This document shows, piece after piece, positions 1 through 10,924 of a DNA stretch of 64,000 nucleotides. The notes beneath the pieces are model-generated. The model did no database searches. It was not told the DNA's origin and saw only the letters and a list, made by a program, of their open reading frames with translations. A program made the translations under genes and the position numbers. The DNA comes from Phaeoceros laevis. Lineage: Eukaryota; Anthocerotophyta; Anthocerotopsida; Notothyladales. Where the stretch lies: positions 1-64,000 of the forward strand of contig JBNGIQ010007860.1 in the NCBI GenBank assembly GCA_049999765.1, given 5' to 3'. Position 1 is the stretch's first letter. Every line of letters starts with the position of its first letter.

Positions 1-3000
1 CTATTATATTCCAACTTACCCGACAATTTCCCTCAAGAGTAGCAAATTGTTGTTCTCTGTCATCAAGCAATTTACGAAGAGAGGCAGCAATTTCGAAAGC
101 ACTCTGTAATTTATCTTGGTTCTCGTCTGAAGCTCCTTCCAATCTTTCTATTGAATCCTTCAAAGACTGGAAAAAAATATTTGTAAGGAAAAGGTTTAAA
201 AGTGTGAAATGAAATAACACACAATAACATAAAACAACACCTTCTCATATGCCTCAATCTGATTAGCTTTTTCAACAAGCTGAGCATTCTTTTCTTCCAA
301 TGCTTGTTCAAGAGTTTGGATTTCCAATGCATGGTGTACTTCTGCTGCAGCATCTTCCATGTGTTTGGCGTTCATCTTTTTCTGCAACACAATTGAAAAA
401 CTACATAAGAATCAAATCAACATAGCTATTTAAGCATCTTTCATGATTTCTAAAAGTAAAATTTTCTCTATTGTACGCACTTGTAATTGATGAAACTCGA
501 GTTTTTTGTCCTCTATACGTTGGTGATATTCGTCAACTTCACCTCGTAATGAGCTTTCGAGTACTGCACTATCTTCTAATGCTCTTTGAAGATCTTCTTG
601 TTGCTTTGATTTTTCAGTTAGGCTCATCTTAAGATGTGCAATTTCAGCTGACATCGTATGCAAGCGGTCAATAAGTTGAAGATTTTCCACATCAATTGAA
701 GATGCGATTTGTTTTTGGTCTTCAACCTCGTGCTGAAGTAGATGTAAGGGTTCCATTATGTATTGTCATCAAAATTGAAGCTAACTATCCAACCACTCCC
801 TTTGAAATATCCAAAAATGTATATAAACATATAATATAGACTTACCTGAGCTTCCTTGAGCTCTGTTTGAAATTTGACATTAGCTTGTAAGAGGTCATCA
901 AATGTGCAGTGCATCCAACAATGCATTGTGGATCTCAACAAGCTCCTTTGTCGGCGAGATGCAAAAAGTTGCTCAAGTTGCAAAGCACGTCTTTTACAAG
1001 CCATTACCTCCCACCAGAATATGAGGAGCCCCCTTGCTATCTATTCGATTTTGAAAATATAAGAAGGTGCAATTAAACTTCCCATGAAATATGGCTGTAA
1101 TAACTTAACATAATTGGACTTCAACTTACCTTTTTTTCTCTCCTCATTTTATGTATGAAAGCTTTTGCCTCCTTTTTCTTTCTGTGTAGAAAGAAACACA
1201 TGTCAACCAGACTTTTAGCTAGAAAAAGAAAGTCCGCTAGAAAAAGTTCTTATGATGCATAAGCATGATTATTAGTTCCAAATAGATTGGGTGATGTATT
1301 ATACTTTACTTTATAGAAAAATGCAAATGGTGATCTCGCCAAAACACCATTGCTACTCTCATCAATGCTTGATTAACTTCAGCTGCAGCTCGTCTTTCGA
1401 CTTTACTAAGCGCAATGCTTTCTTTCCATCCTCGTATACCCTTCAAATGCCAATCATGGTAACACGGTAAAATGAAAAGGAGCTTAATTCGCTTCGAAAA
1501 ATGCTGCTATTCTCAGAAGTATCCCCAATCCGACTAGAGATTTTCTTACCTTTGTTCGTAGAGTGTGAATATAATGCCGGAAAGCTAAAGCCTTTGAAAG
1601 TCTCACATGTCTTTTCCTTTTTACAAAGCTACGCCAAGTTTTTATGACAGCACGCCATTGGCGAGATTTTCTGAATTGCCAACCCTTATCATCTTGTCCT
1701 CTTCTATACTTGATAATATTCAGTGCCTCTCGCCAACTGCCGTTTGCATGTAAATATAGCACATTTGACAGTAAGGTTGAGACTCAAGATAGGAATGTGG
1801 TTGAAATCATAAAATCTGTACATAAAAGCGCAAGTACATAGTTATAAGAATCAAACCTGTGCAAGCCTCTTATTAGACACCAACGTTTTTCTTGGATATA
1901 AGCTCTCTTCAATTTTATCTTTTGCACCCTTGCAAGTCGTATTGCGTATCTCCATGCACATAGAACTTGTTTGTATATGAGTTTGACTATATGTATCTTC
2001 ACAGCCTCTATTTTTTCTTCATTATGTTTCTTCTCTAGCTGGATAAAGACCTTCCAGGTCTTGATCAAATTTTTCAATACAAAAAGGCGTCTATGTTGGA
2101 CTGCAAGGGCTAGTTTTTGCTTCATCAACTGGTCTCTTTTGACAAACTCAATCCATGCCTTGAAGGCAATCTTGACCATTCTATGCTCTTGTCTTCTTAC
2201 AACAACTTCGAATTTTTTTTGCACAATAGTCGCTAGGTGCCAATGATGAAGCATTTCAAGCAACAAAACCTACAGGAAATTCACATTGGTAAACAGTTTC
2301 ATGTATGTATCATACTTCACAGTACCATTTGTTCTTCAGGACGAGATGAACTCCTGAATTCTGCTTCGACAAGGATTGTGCTTTATTAATGTGTAGCGAA
2401 ATGGCGAAATATGCACCTCATTCTGTCGTTTTTGAGCACGACGAATATACCGCATGCGGACCGTAGCCAGCTTGAGAGATTGGAACCCCCGTTTGCAACA
2501 ACTCGCACTGTAAAATGCATCTGCAGTTGCTTCATCCTCCTTCTCACTCCTAACCTCCACACTACTGTCTTTGAGCCTCAACCAGTTCCTACGCAAGAGG
2601 CATTTGCAACCCAGCGTGTCTATCACTTTATCTCGTTGCTCCTGCTTACCCAGATAGAAAGAGAACTGGTCAGATATCTTTTGTTTCGGGGAACATTAGG
2701 CCCCGAAGTAGGAATTATGTCTCCAAACCTTTTCAAAGAGGCTCCGCAGCTCATTGCTGTACTCCTCCGCCTTATTCTTCAAGTACTCTGTCTCCGCTGA
2801 AAAGTTATGCAGCTCCTCTTCCAGTTTTCTCCTTACTGTTGCTGTATCCGACAGCTCAGCCTGTAAGATCAAGGATTCATACAAAGCCATGTTGCTCAAA
2901 TGAGTGATCCCGTTATGAAACATGACTAAAGAATTTGGTGGAACCATTGGACTGACCATTGGACTGATTGTAGACCCACACTGACCAGCTATATTTGTAT

Positions 3001-3744
3001 ATGAGACATCACCTTGAGAGTATCAGCGTGCTCCTGGGAGGTTAGATGTTCTCTCAAATCTTCGGAGATGTGGGCAATGTGTGCTTGCAGCTGGGATCTC
3101 TCAACGTCGAATTCATGCGTTCGTTTCTGCAGTAGCTGTTCCATTTCTTTCTTCTCCTTTTCCAAGGACGTAGCCCTGATAGATCGTTTTTGTCAGCATT
3201 CTTGACTATGTGGTAGTTCATCTCCGGCATGAGCAGGGACATCAGGGCAGTAATCTAGTAGCAGGAAAATCACCTTTGGGCCAGTCGACGCTGCAGCTCC
3301 AGTGTTTGTTCCATGTCCTCGTGCAGAGTGTTCAACTCCGCCTCTGCTCTCTCAACATTCTCATGGTTCTGCTTCATGTAAAGCTCCAATCTGCCTTCAT
3401 GCATCACAATGCCTTGTGCCTTAAACTTTCTCATGGCTTGTACTGCAAGATTCATTCATCCGCAGTATAGTTTTCTTTAGAGAAAGCACGTGCAGGGATG
3501 ATGCTTCATTAAAGAAGGGCCTGAAGAGCACTGACCGGACTCACCTTTCTCGGAGCTGCTGGTTGATGCTTTGCAACCGCTGCTGCCCATCAACGTGGGC
3601 TTCCAGATCAATCTGCAAAGCCGCAACCTGGCGCCTCAAAGTAGCTGCATCCGAGGCCGGAGGAACCATCAACCCTTCGGCCCGCAGCCTGGGCCCTATT
3701 CTGGAGGACAGATTGTTGTTGCCATTTGCAATGTGAGGACCCAT
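1..3744 (-). CDS. Coiled-coil protein with SFI1-like centrin-binding repeats (partial, 3' end off window)
   Basis: Multi-exon minus-strand gene. I take the start at the ATG at 3744 (MGPHIANG), the first Met upstream of a clear coiled coil. Exons read with matching splice sites: 3545-3744, 3274-3442, 3013-3175 and 2729-2860, all Glu/Lys/Leu-rich coiled coil. Exons further on (about 2640-2410, 2270-1860, 1760-1490) are basic and carry Trp residues about 28-33 residues apart in contexts such as AFKAWIEFVKR, NLIKTWKVFIQL and QVLCAWRYAIR, which is the spacing and character of SFI1/centrin-binding repeats. Exons below 1000 return to coiled coil (LQRALEDSAVLESSL). Proteins with such repeats bind centrin at spindle pole bodies, centrosomes or basal bodies. 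A basal-body or microtubule-organising role is inference from repeat type only. No orthologue name is claimed, and exact edges of the downstream exons are uncertain. Confidence 0.6.
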
Positions 3745-4773
3745 TTTCCCTCCACCCCCATTTGAGTCGAAGTGCTGTCTTGGAGGGCTGGCATCGTCTG
3801 CGCAGCAAGTTGATATGGGCTTGCCAAAGCCTACAGCCTTCTGGGGGGGTAAGGTAGTAGTACAAGTCCTTCCGCAGCGTGCTTCAGCATGCCTCCCTGG
3901 TCCACCTCCCTGCCCCCATTCCAGCAAAGCACACAACGAGTGATGTCCACCTTCCAACCCAGCTTCACAACCAAAGACCTTCTCATGGAAACAGAACGAG
4001 AACACCTAGGAAGTGCACCTGATTCGTCGATGGCAGGAACGGCTCTGCAGAACTGGGACGAACCGGCAAGGCATGGAAGACGTCCATATCCATGAACTCT
4101 AGACCACGAGATGAGCTGCAGCAGCTGCGGCGAGCTGGAAGCAAAGAAGCTTACAAATTGTTGATCACCATCACCCTCCTCTTGAACCCCATAACCAAGA
4201 ACACCACCGTTTCTTTCTGTGCAATCCAAATGCACGGGCAGGCAGGTGCCTGTCTCAAGATGCGGCTGCAGGAGGGAAGGCCTATCCGCTTATGTGCAGC
4301 AATTGCAAAGCTGTCCTGTCCAGCAACCGCACGCAACCACCAAGGTTTGATGCTCGCAGCCTGTAGCCACGCGCTTCTCCCCGGCAGGGCTTCGTTGCCA
4401 GCCTCTGAGCAATCGAGCAAAGGCTCAGTACTCTTCCGGCAGTCTTCATCTGGGCCTCGTGATCAGGGGCAGGGCTCATGCGTGCAATCAGGAAGGACGT
4501 GCAGGAAGAAACGTAACTATCGCAGGCCACGTGGCACGTGGTCAACACGGTCTTGGCGCGTCTCGGAGGCTGGGTTTCTATGGAACCCAACCCCCTGCTC
4601 GTGTACCTACTACTAACTTACCTACCTTTCGAATAACCCCTATCGCCACCGCGCCATGAAGGCCATAGCCGCTCAAAGACAAAAAGTCTCGGCCATGGAG
4701 ATTTTACGACGAGGCTGTGGATAGGTACGAGTAAATACTATATTTTTTATAAATACATCGGAACATACGTAGA
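3745..4773. other. Intergenic, 5' side of the SFI1-like gene
   Basis: Several short overlapping open frames occur here but none has splice context or a recognisable family. The stretch is probably the 5' leader and promoter of the minus-strand coiled-coil gene plus the upstream region of the tRNA gene. A T/A-rich TATA-like stretch at 4738-4755 lies about 20-35 bp before the tRNA, as is common for plant tRNA genes. Confidence 0.4.
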
Positions 4774-4778
4774 GCGGG

Positions 4779-4821
<43 letters not shown>

Positions 4822-4846
4822 GCGTGTTCGATCCACGCTCACCGCA
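4774..4846 (+). tRNA. trnF-GAA (nuclear): tRNA-Phe (anticodon GAA)
   Basis: A 73-nt cloverleaf. The acceptor stem GCGGGGA pairs with TCACCGC except for one G-A opposition, which I recall as normal for plant cytosolic tRNA-Phe. The D-arm contains TAGCTCAGTTGG (A box), the anticodon loop is CTGAAGA (GAA) and the T-arm contains GTTCGATCC (B box). The discriminator base is A and no CCA is encoded, as expected for a nuclear gene. There is no intron. Confidence 0.95.
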
Positions 4847-4867
4847 CGGATTGCAATTTGTGCCGAC

Positions 4868-4871
4868 TTTT
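4868..4871 (+). terminator. Pol III terminator of tRNA-Phe
   Basis: A run of four T residues on the sense strand 21 bp after the tRNA 3' end, the minimal RNA polymerase III stop signal. Confidence 0.55.
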
Positions 4872-5679
4872 ATGCATTGCTTATCTGGAGTGGGATGCCG
4901 GCCCAAGATTGTGTCCTATCTGGTATATGTTTGTTTAACTTTTTGCTGATTTTTGTGCGTGGGCTGCCGGCCCAAGGTTGTGTCCTATCTGGTAGTTTTC
5001 TGAGGCGTTTCCTCACGTGCTACCAAAGCAGCTGAAGTGGATTTGCAACCGACAAAGGCACGTGTCCCGCAAGGGGGCTTATGCTAACCAACGAACCCTG
5101 GTGGACAACGAGTACGTACAGTAAGTCGGGATCAGATCATATTCGCCTGCAGGTGCTGGGAAGCCTGTTCAGGATATGCCCTAAAGTTCCGCCCGGGCGA
5201 AACTGGCATATGCTACATCCGACAAGGCATCTGATGACATACATAGCATGGAAACCGCAGGCCCCGCCGTCTCTTTCGCGCCAGCCAGCCAATAGGATTG
5301 GGCAGAGCCACACCCTCCGCTTTCCCCTTGTGGATGGAGGTAAGCATCCTGCGACATAGATTCCCGATTCCGACCGCCTCGGCTTGCGTCTGCGTTAACC
5401 AGAGGCTTCATGTGCAGCCATTCAAATTGATCGCTCTTCTCACCGATTTGCAGCCGCGCCAGTCGCTCACGCCTGCGTTCCTGCTCCTGTTCGCAGTCTC
5501 TTCTTTCTTCGTTTTGAGAGCTTAGCTTTGTACGGTTGGCCGGATTGCTTGCATTGCCTGGTGGATGAAGCAAGCGCAGACGGCGCGGCTCTGCCGTGTG
5601 CAGAACCGTGGTTGCGTGCTTCTGTTGTGAGCTCAGGTTGCACGCATCTCGGGATCGCGAAGGGAAGGGAGCAAGCGGA
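4872..5679. other. Intergenic and probable 5' leader of BTA1
   Basis: No family is recognisable on either strand. A long antisense open frame here (about 5181-5762) is G+C-driven and overlaps BTA1 exon 1 on the opposite strand, so it is not annotated. A 20-bp motif containing GGCCCAAG.TTGTGTCCTATCTGG occurs twice (about 4900-4922 and 4970-4993), a short direct duplication. Confidence 0.4.
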
Positions 5680-8600
5680 ATGGCGGGACTCACTGGGCTC
5701 GTGCAAGATGCGACTTGCCTGTCCGCAATGTGGTTCAACTCCATCAAGGGGAGGAGCCACAAGGAGCGCCTGGAGTCGTTCTACGGCCCTCAAGCCGACT
5801 CCTGTAAGCTGCCGTACTGTAGCTGTAGATGGAGACAGTGGTCCTGAGGGAGTGTACGGCAATGTGCTTGTGTGGAAGGAGTGCTATGGCTGAGCATTGC
5901 CTGCAATCCATTGGGGGAATTGGCGGTTCAATTAGATGTGCGGGAATTGGGTGTCAGAGCTGGTGATTGCGTTTTCTAGGTTGAGAGTCGCTGTGCTGGT
6001 CTTACTGCTGTTCAAGTTTGTGTGGGAACTTGGTGCTGGGGCAATTTGGAGACTGCTGCAGCTATGTAGGATCTCAAAGTCCTTCTCTTTGCAGATGACA
6101 GGTTCCGCGCCAATTTTCTGCACGGTCGGCTGCCTATGCTGGCAGCTTGTGCGGCTCGGCTCCGAGGATCGTCGGAGATGATCTGGATCGACTTGGGTGG
6201 GGGGACTGCGGAAAACGTGGAGATGATGTCCAACCTTATAGACCTATCCAGCTTCTCAAAAATCTATGTTGTGGATATTTGCTCGGCACTTTGCAAGGTC
6301 GCCCGAGAGAAAGTAGAGGAACGTGGATGGAAGAATGTTGTAGTCGTGGAAAGCGACGCTGCCCTATTCAAGCCCGACTCGGAGGCCACCCTAGTAACTT
6401 TCTCTTATTCCTTGTCGAGTAAGTCTTGCTGTGTACCAGGACTTGCAAGTGTATGAACGCTCTGGCTTAATTAGAATTGTGCCTGACTACACGCTGACTG
6501 AGTTCCTGAGACACTCAATTGCTGCTTTGTCTCGCCTGAATTGGAACCGAGCTCTTGTTGACCAGGAACGTGTTTTGCAGTGATGCCATCGTACATGGCC
6601 GTTGCTGACAAAGCTGTATCGTACCTCGCTGATGACGGTATAGTTGGTGTGGCTGATTTCTTCACATCCGCCAAGTTTGACCTTCCCAACCGCCAGCACT
6701 CTTTCTCACAGCGCTGGTTTTGGAGAGCTGTTTTCGACCTTGATGGCATCTCTCTGGGACCTGAACGAAGACAGTACTTGGAGCACCAGCTCGAGCCAGG
6801 TTTGTATATTTTCATCTGCATGCAGTGTGTGATGCAGACCCAGCTCAAGGGTGGAGTTTTGCTCACTTGCCTGCCGGTTTGATAATTTTTTGTCCAGTTT
6901 TTGAGTTCAACGGAAAAGGCTCTATTCCATACGTGCCGTGGCTGCAAGCTCCTTACTATATGTGGATCGGCAGGAAGAGAAACGTAAAAAGTGCGGACTC
7001 CTATACTGCGTATGAGTTTGCTCGTATATTGGCAATAGGCTACAGGGTATTCCGTCAGGCTGACTTGGATTTTGTTTGCAGGCACGGATTCTTTCAGATT
7101 TCCAGCAAGGGCTTCCGACGAGTTTGAAGCCAAAAGACCTCCAACCTTTCCGCCAACCTTTCTGTATTCCCTATCCTGGGAGGACCCCCGTGAAGATGAC
7201 AAAGTCCTGGATATCAATGCGAATGATACCGTCTTGACTCTCACATCCGGAGGGTGCAATGCCTTAGACTTGGTTTATCAGGTGAGTAAAGCTTGGTAAA
7301 GCTGCGCAAAATACCCTTGTATTTTTTAACTGTCCTTTCTATGCTTCATAGCAATATTTGATTTGCTGGCTCGATATTTTCCAGGGGGCAGGTCAGGTGG
7401 TAGGGGTCGATATCAATCCAGCTCAGAGCTATCTTCTTGAGCTGAAGCGTGCTGCTGTCATGAGGTAAGTTCCCCTGTACAGACTCCTCGCTGAGTTCGT
7501 GTTGTGGTAACACGTGAGTCTAAACTTGTTGAATCGTATTGCCATCTATACCAGGTTACCTTATGAAGACGTGTGGCAAATGTTTGGGGAGGGAGTGCAC
7601 CCTAAGTACAAGCTTCTGTTTGAGAAAGAATTAGCACCATTTCTAAGTCAAGGAGCTGCTAATTTTTGGTGAGCCCGCACCGGATGTATGCTGTTTTGGC
7701 GAATACCTTGAATGGTCGGGTGTCTTATAACCTAGTATTGAAACATGCAGGCGGAAGAAGGCACGGTACTTCAAGAACGGGTTGTACTATCATGGTAATT
7801 GAAAGGCACAACTCGCTTCTATGCGGTCCTATGCCTCCAGCTTCAAGTAAGCAGGTTGCCTTATGTGATACGTAGCTGATGATACTTTTCTTGTCTGGTT
7901 CACTTCTGCAGGAGGCATGGGTCGACTGATTCGTGCTGTGCGAACTCTTGCAAAGGTCACTGGTCAGGTAATCCTAGTCGATATCGTCATGCAGAGCATA
8001 TTGGCCTCCTTGAAAGTCATCTGACCTAGCTTTGAACTTTGGCAGGAGCATTGGATTGACTGTCTAGTCAATGCGCCCACCCTTGAGAAGCAAAAAGAGC
8101 TCTGGTGAGCCGCTCTCTCATGTGCTGCTTGATTGCTTACAACAGCTTTGGCAATCCGCTTACCCTGAGGATGATATGGCAGGTTCTCGACAGTCGGAAA
8201 GTGGCTTATCAAGGCCGGGGTTATTACCAGAATTTCTGCGTTCCTTGTAACGAACAGACTGGTTTTATGGTTTTGTGCGGGCGTTTGTAAAGGCCAATTG
8301 GACCACATCCGGAAAGAGGACGATATTTATAAGTAAGCTTCTCTTCTTAAGGATCGTTCAACATTTCTGTCTGACTGATCGCAACTATGCACTGATACAC
8401 GTCTGCATTATCCACCCACAGTTACGTAGTGCGCTGTCTAAATTCAACAGCTGAGTACTCCCACATCAGAGACAGGTACTTTGCTACTATTAGAGACTTT
8501 GTGTGTCGTGCACTAATTCACGCGGGTTTTCGGCTGACATGTCAACTACGTTCCCAACTGCAGCAATTACTTTTACCGTTGCTGCTTAACCGGAAAGTTC

Positions 8601-9512
8601 TCCAAAAATTGTTGCCCTCGGTTTTTGGAGGAAGAAGCATTCAAAAGCTTGAAGGTCAGCCGAAACTTCTCCAAGTACTCATGAGCTTTGCCCATGGAAT
8701 GAACTGTCCACCTGAACTGTAATTTCTGATGCGTGACTGCTTTTGCGGATGCAGGTTGCCTTGGGGAAGGATGAGCGTCTGCTCATCCGAACTGGCTCTT
8801 TTGTCGACGAACTAACTAAGCGAATGTACACCAAGGTACTGAACGTATCCTGAAACGACAACCCTCAGATGTGGCTGTGATCTGTAACTGTGATGAAGTC
8901 CATGTTTACTCTTGGCTCAGAACTGTAAGCTGTCTCACGTTATTGAACGAGTATCGCTTCACTCTGACAGGTTATTCTGATGGATCACGTTGACTGGCTG
9001 GATCAAGCTGACATCGACATTTTGTGTGACTCGTTAAGAGAGCACGTCAAGGTAGGACTTGGATTTGAACTCTTCCACATGATGTAGGTCTCCAGATGTG
9101 GTGTACCATTCTACACAAGGAGAAAAGCTGAACTCAAGTGGCCATATCAAAACGGACTGCCCAATAAGCGCATACTTTCTTATGCTCTGCCTCGATGATG
9201 CAGCCTGGAGGTCGAGTGATTTGGCGGAGTGCTTCTCGAAATCCTGCATATGCTAAGTGCATTGAGAAGGCTGGATTTCAAGGTAAGACACCTCTCATGA
9301 CCCATCATTTCATCTGCTGCTAGTTCATAATTACTCTGAACATTTACCATAGTTTTGAGTTGCTCAGTCAGTTCTGACTTACCTGTAAACCTTGAGATGC
9401 AGTGATCCGCATTTCAACTAGTGAAAAGTACATGGATCGAGTGAACATGTATGCCAGTTTCTTCGTTGGCATACGTCTCGGTGGAGGAAGCAGCAACAAG
9501 GGGTGGATGTGA
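5680..9512 (+). CDS. BTA1: Betaine lipid (DGTS) synthase, fused BtaB-BtaA type
   Basis: Makes diacylglyceryl-N,N,N-trimethylhomoserine: a BtaA-like (DUF3419) domain transfers the 3-amino-3-carboxypropyl group of S-adenosylmethionine to diacylglycerol, and a BtaB-like domain methylates the amino group three times. Exon 1 (5680-5803) encodes HKERLESFYGPQAD and joins in frame to exon 2 (6095-6418), giving YDRFRANFLHGR and the SAM-binding WIDLGGGTAEN. Exon 3 (6581-6799) has GIVGVADFFTSAKFD; exon 4 starts at 6898 (GSIPYVPWLQAPYY). The BtaA half follows with FLYSLSWEDPREDD and LTLTSGGCNALDL (to 7281), then 7385-7464, 7555-7668, 7751-7794, 7912-7967, 8046-8104, further exons with FSKNCCPRFLEEEAF, VILMDHVDWLD and PGGRVIWRSASRNP, and the last exon with SEKYMDRVNMYASFF to the TGA at 9510-9512. 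Introns are about 70-200 bp. The junctions near 6984-7105 and 8105-8560 are unclear. Domain order (methyltransferase first) is as I recall for the Chlamydomonas enzyme. It acts at the ER. Confidence 0.92.
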
Positions 9513-10803
9513 GGAGGGCAAGTCACTAAACTGCGACAGACTCCAGTCGCCCTTCCTATGAACTTTGAGCACAACTATTTCAACAGATTCGACGATTGGT
9601 ATTCTGGCAGTGAACACTGTACCATGTTTCAGCTCGGCTTTGCTTTTCCATATTTTGTTCTTGTCTGAGTTGAGTCCTACCGAAGACTACGAAGAATGGA
9701 TGAGGCGAGTTTTTTGAATGCAACTAGCCAGTTTAAGGGAGTACTCTAGCAGCACCTGTTTCAAGATTTTTTTGTATTTTGAGGATTCATTGACTGGGTC
9801 CTGACCAACCAGTGGGCAGGCACAGTCTGGGCATTGTTCTTGGCGGAAATTTCCGTTCAAGCTGTACTTATAAATCTTTGCCACGGCAAGTGGTCCTTGG
9901 TCAATGCTGTGGACGAACTCTTCCGCAATAGTGGCTAACACGTATAGAACAAAATTTTGCAAGATACAAGTACCACAATTTGTAGCCACATGAAACTGGC
10001 AGTCAATAAGCTGTGGCGCGTGTAAATCTGGGCAGCGTTAAAGAATCCTCAACCTAACTGCAGCGGTAATCTCTCAATCGAAATGCACTCAAACCAGTTC
10101 AAGGCTACTAAGAATCTCGCACCTCCGTTGTACTAGAGCCCTCGATCTCGATCGTGTGGCTTCCGGGCGACCGTCCCCAACGTACCAGATGCCAAGGCTG
10201 ATCAGTTCCACACACAGAGTGTGGCCAAACCAACACGTCTCAGAAAAAGCCTCAATTCAAAGTGTTGTACTTTGGTTAGGAAGACTCTAGAAATCGGCCC
10301 GGCCGCCTTCAGACTCCATGAGTCCAAAATGTCAGGTCCGGCCTTGGGTGGTTCCATTGAACCTAACACAACCCATCACACAAACACGGTCTCTTTCTGC
10401 TCCTATTGACTCCCAGCCCTACATGTAGACTCAACCCAAACCCTAACACAGGTGTCTTAGAAACCACGCCAAAGTTAATGACCACATGCAACAAAGACGA
10501 TGAAGACCCTGAAAAACTTCTAAAAAGAAATGGGGCTCTATTTGATAAATCCAATTTAGAAAACCTCCCTTCGAAAGTAAGGCCTTGTTCCGATGCCTCC
10601 TTGAATCCACACTTAATTTGGTATATTAGACCAGCAAAAGACCCTGACTTTTGCAAGCACTTTCCTTAATTACATGGACGAAAAGTCACGAAAATGAACT
10701 CATATAGTGGAGCAGAATAAGCGAAAAATGTGGCAGATTCGTCTAGGTGTGTGCATTGTTCTACAGTCCAACAAATGATCAGTATTATGACAAAGAATAG
10801 ATA
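9513..10803. other. Intergenic, no gene seen
   Basis: Includes the probable 3' UTR of BTA1. Short frames on both strands have no recognisable motif. It could hold the 5' exons of the GEX1-like gene just before the assembly gap, but I cannot match any frame to the expected N-terminal region. Confidence 0.35.
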
Positions 10804-10903
10804 NNNNNNNNNNNNNNNNNNNNNNNNNNNNNNNNNNNNNNNNNNNNNNNNNNNNNNNNNNNNNNNNNNNNNNNNNNNNNNNNNNNNNNNNNNNNNNNNN
10901 NNN
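10804..10903. other. Assembly gap (100 N)
   Basis: A run of exactly 100 N, a conventional scaffold gap of unknown true size. It lies just upstream of the first visible GEX1 exon and may hide the gene's 5' end. Confidence 0.99.
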
Positions 10904-10924
10904 CAACGGATCAAACCCATGCTG

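Noticed and set aside
5181-5762. 193-codon open frame on the minus strand
   Set aside because: It overlaps BTA1 exon 1 antisense, has no recognisable motif and lies in G+C-rich sequence where long chance frames are common.
6471-7259. 262-codon open frame on the minus strand
   Set aside because: Antisense to well-supported BTA1 exons 3-5 and their introns; no family match.
10406-10669. 87-codon plus-strand frame as the N-terminus of GEX1
   Set aside because: Composition and motifs do not match the family N-terminus, and no donor links it to the first visible exon across the gap.
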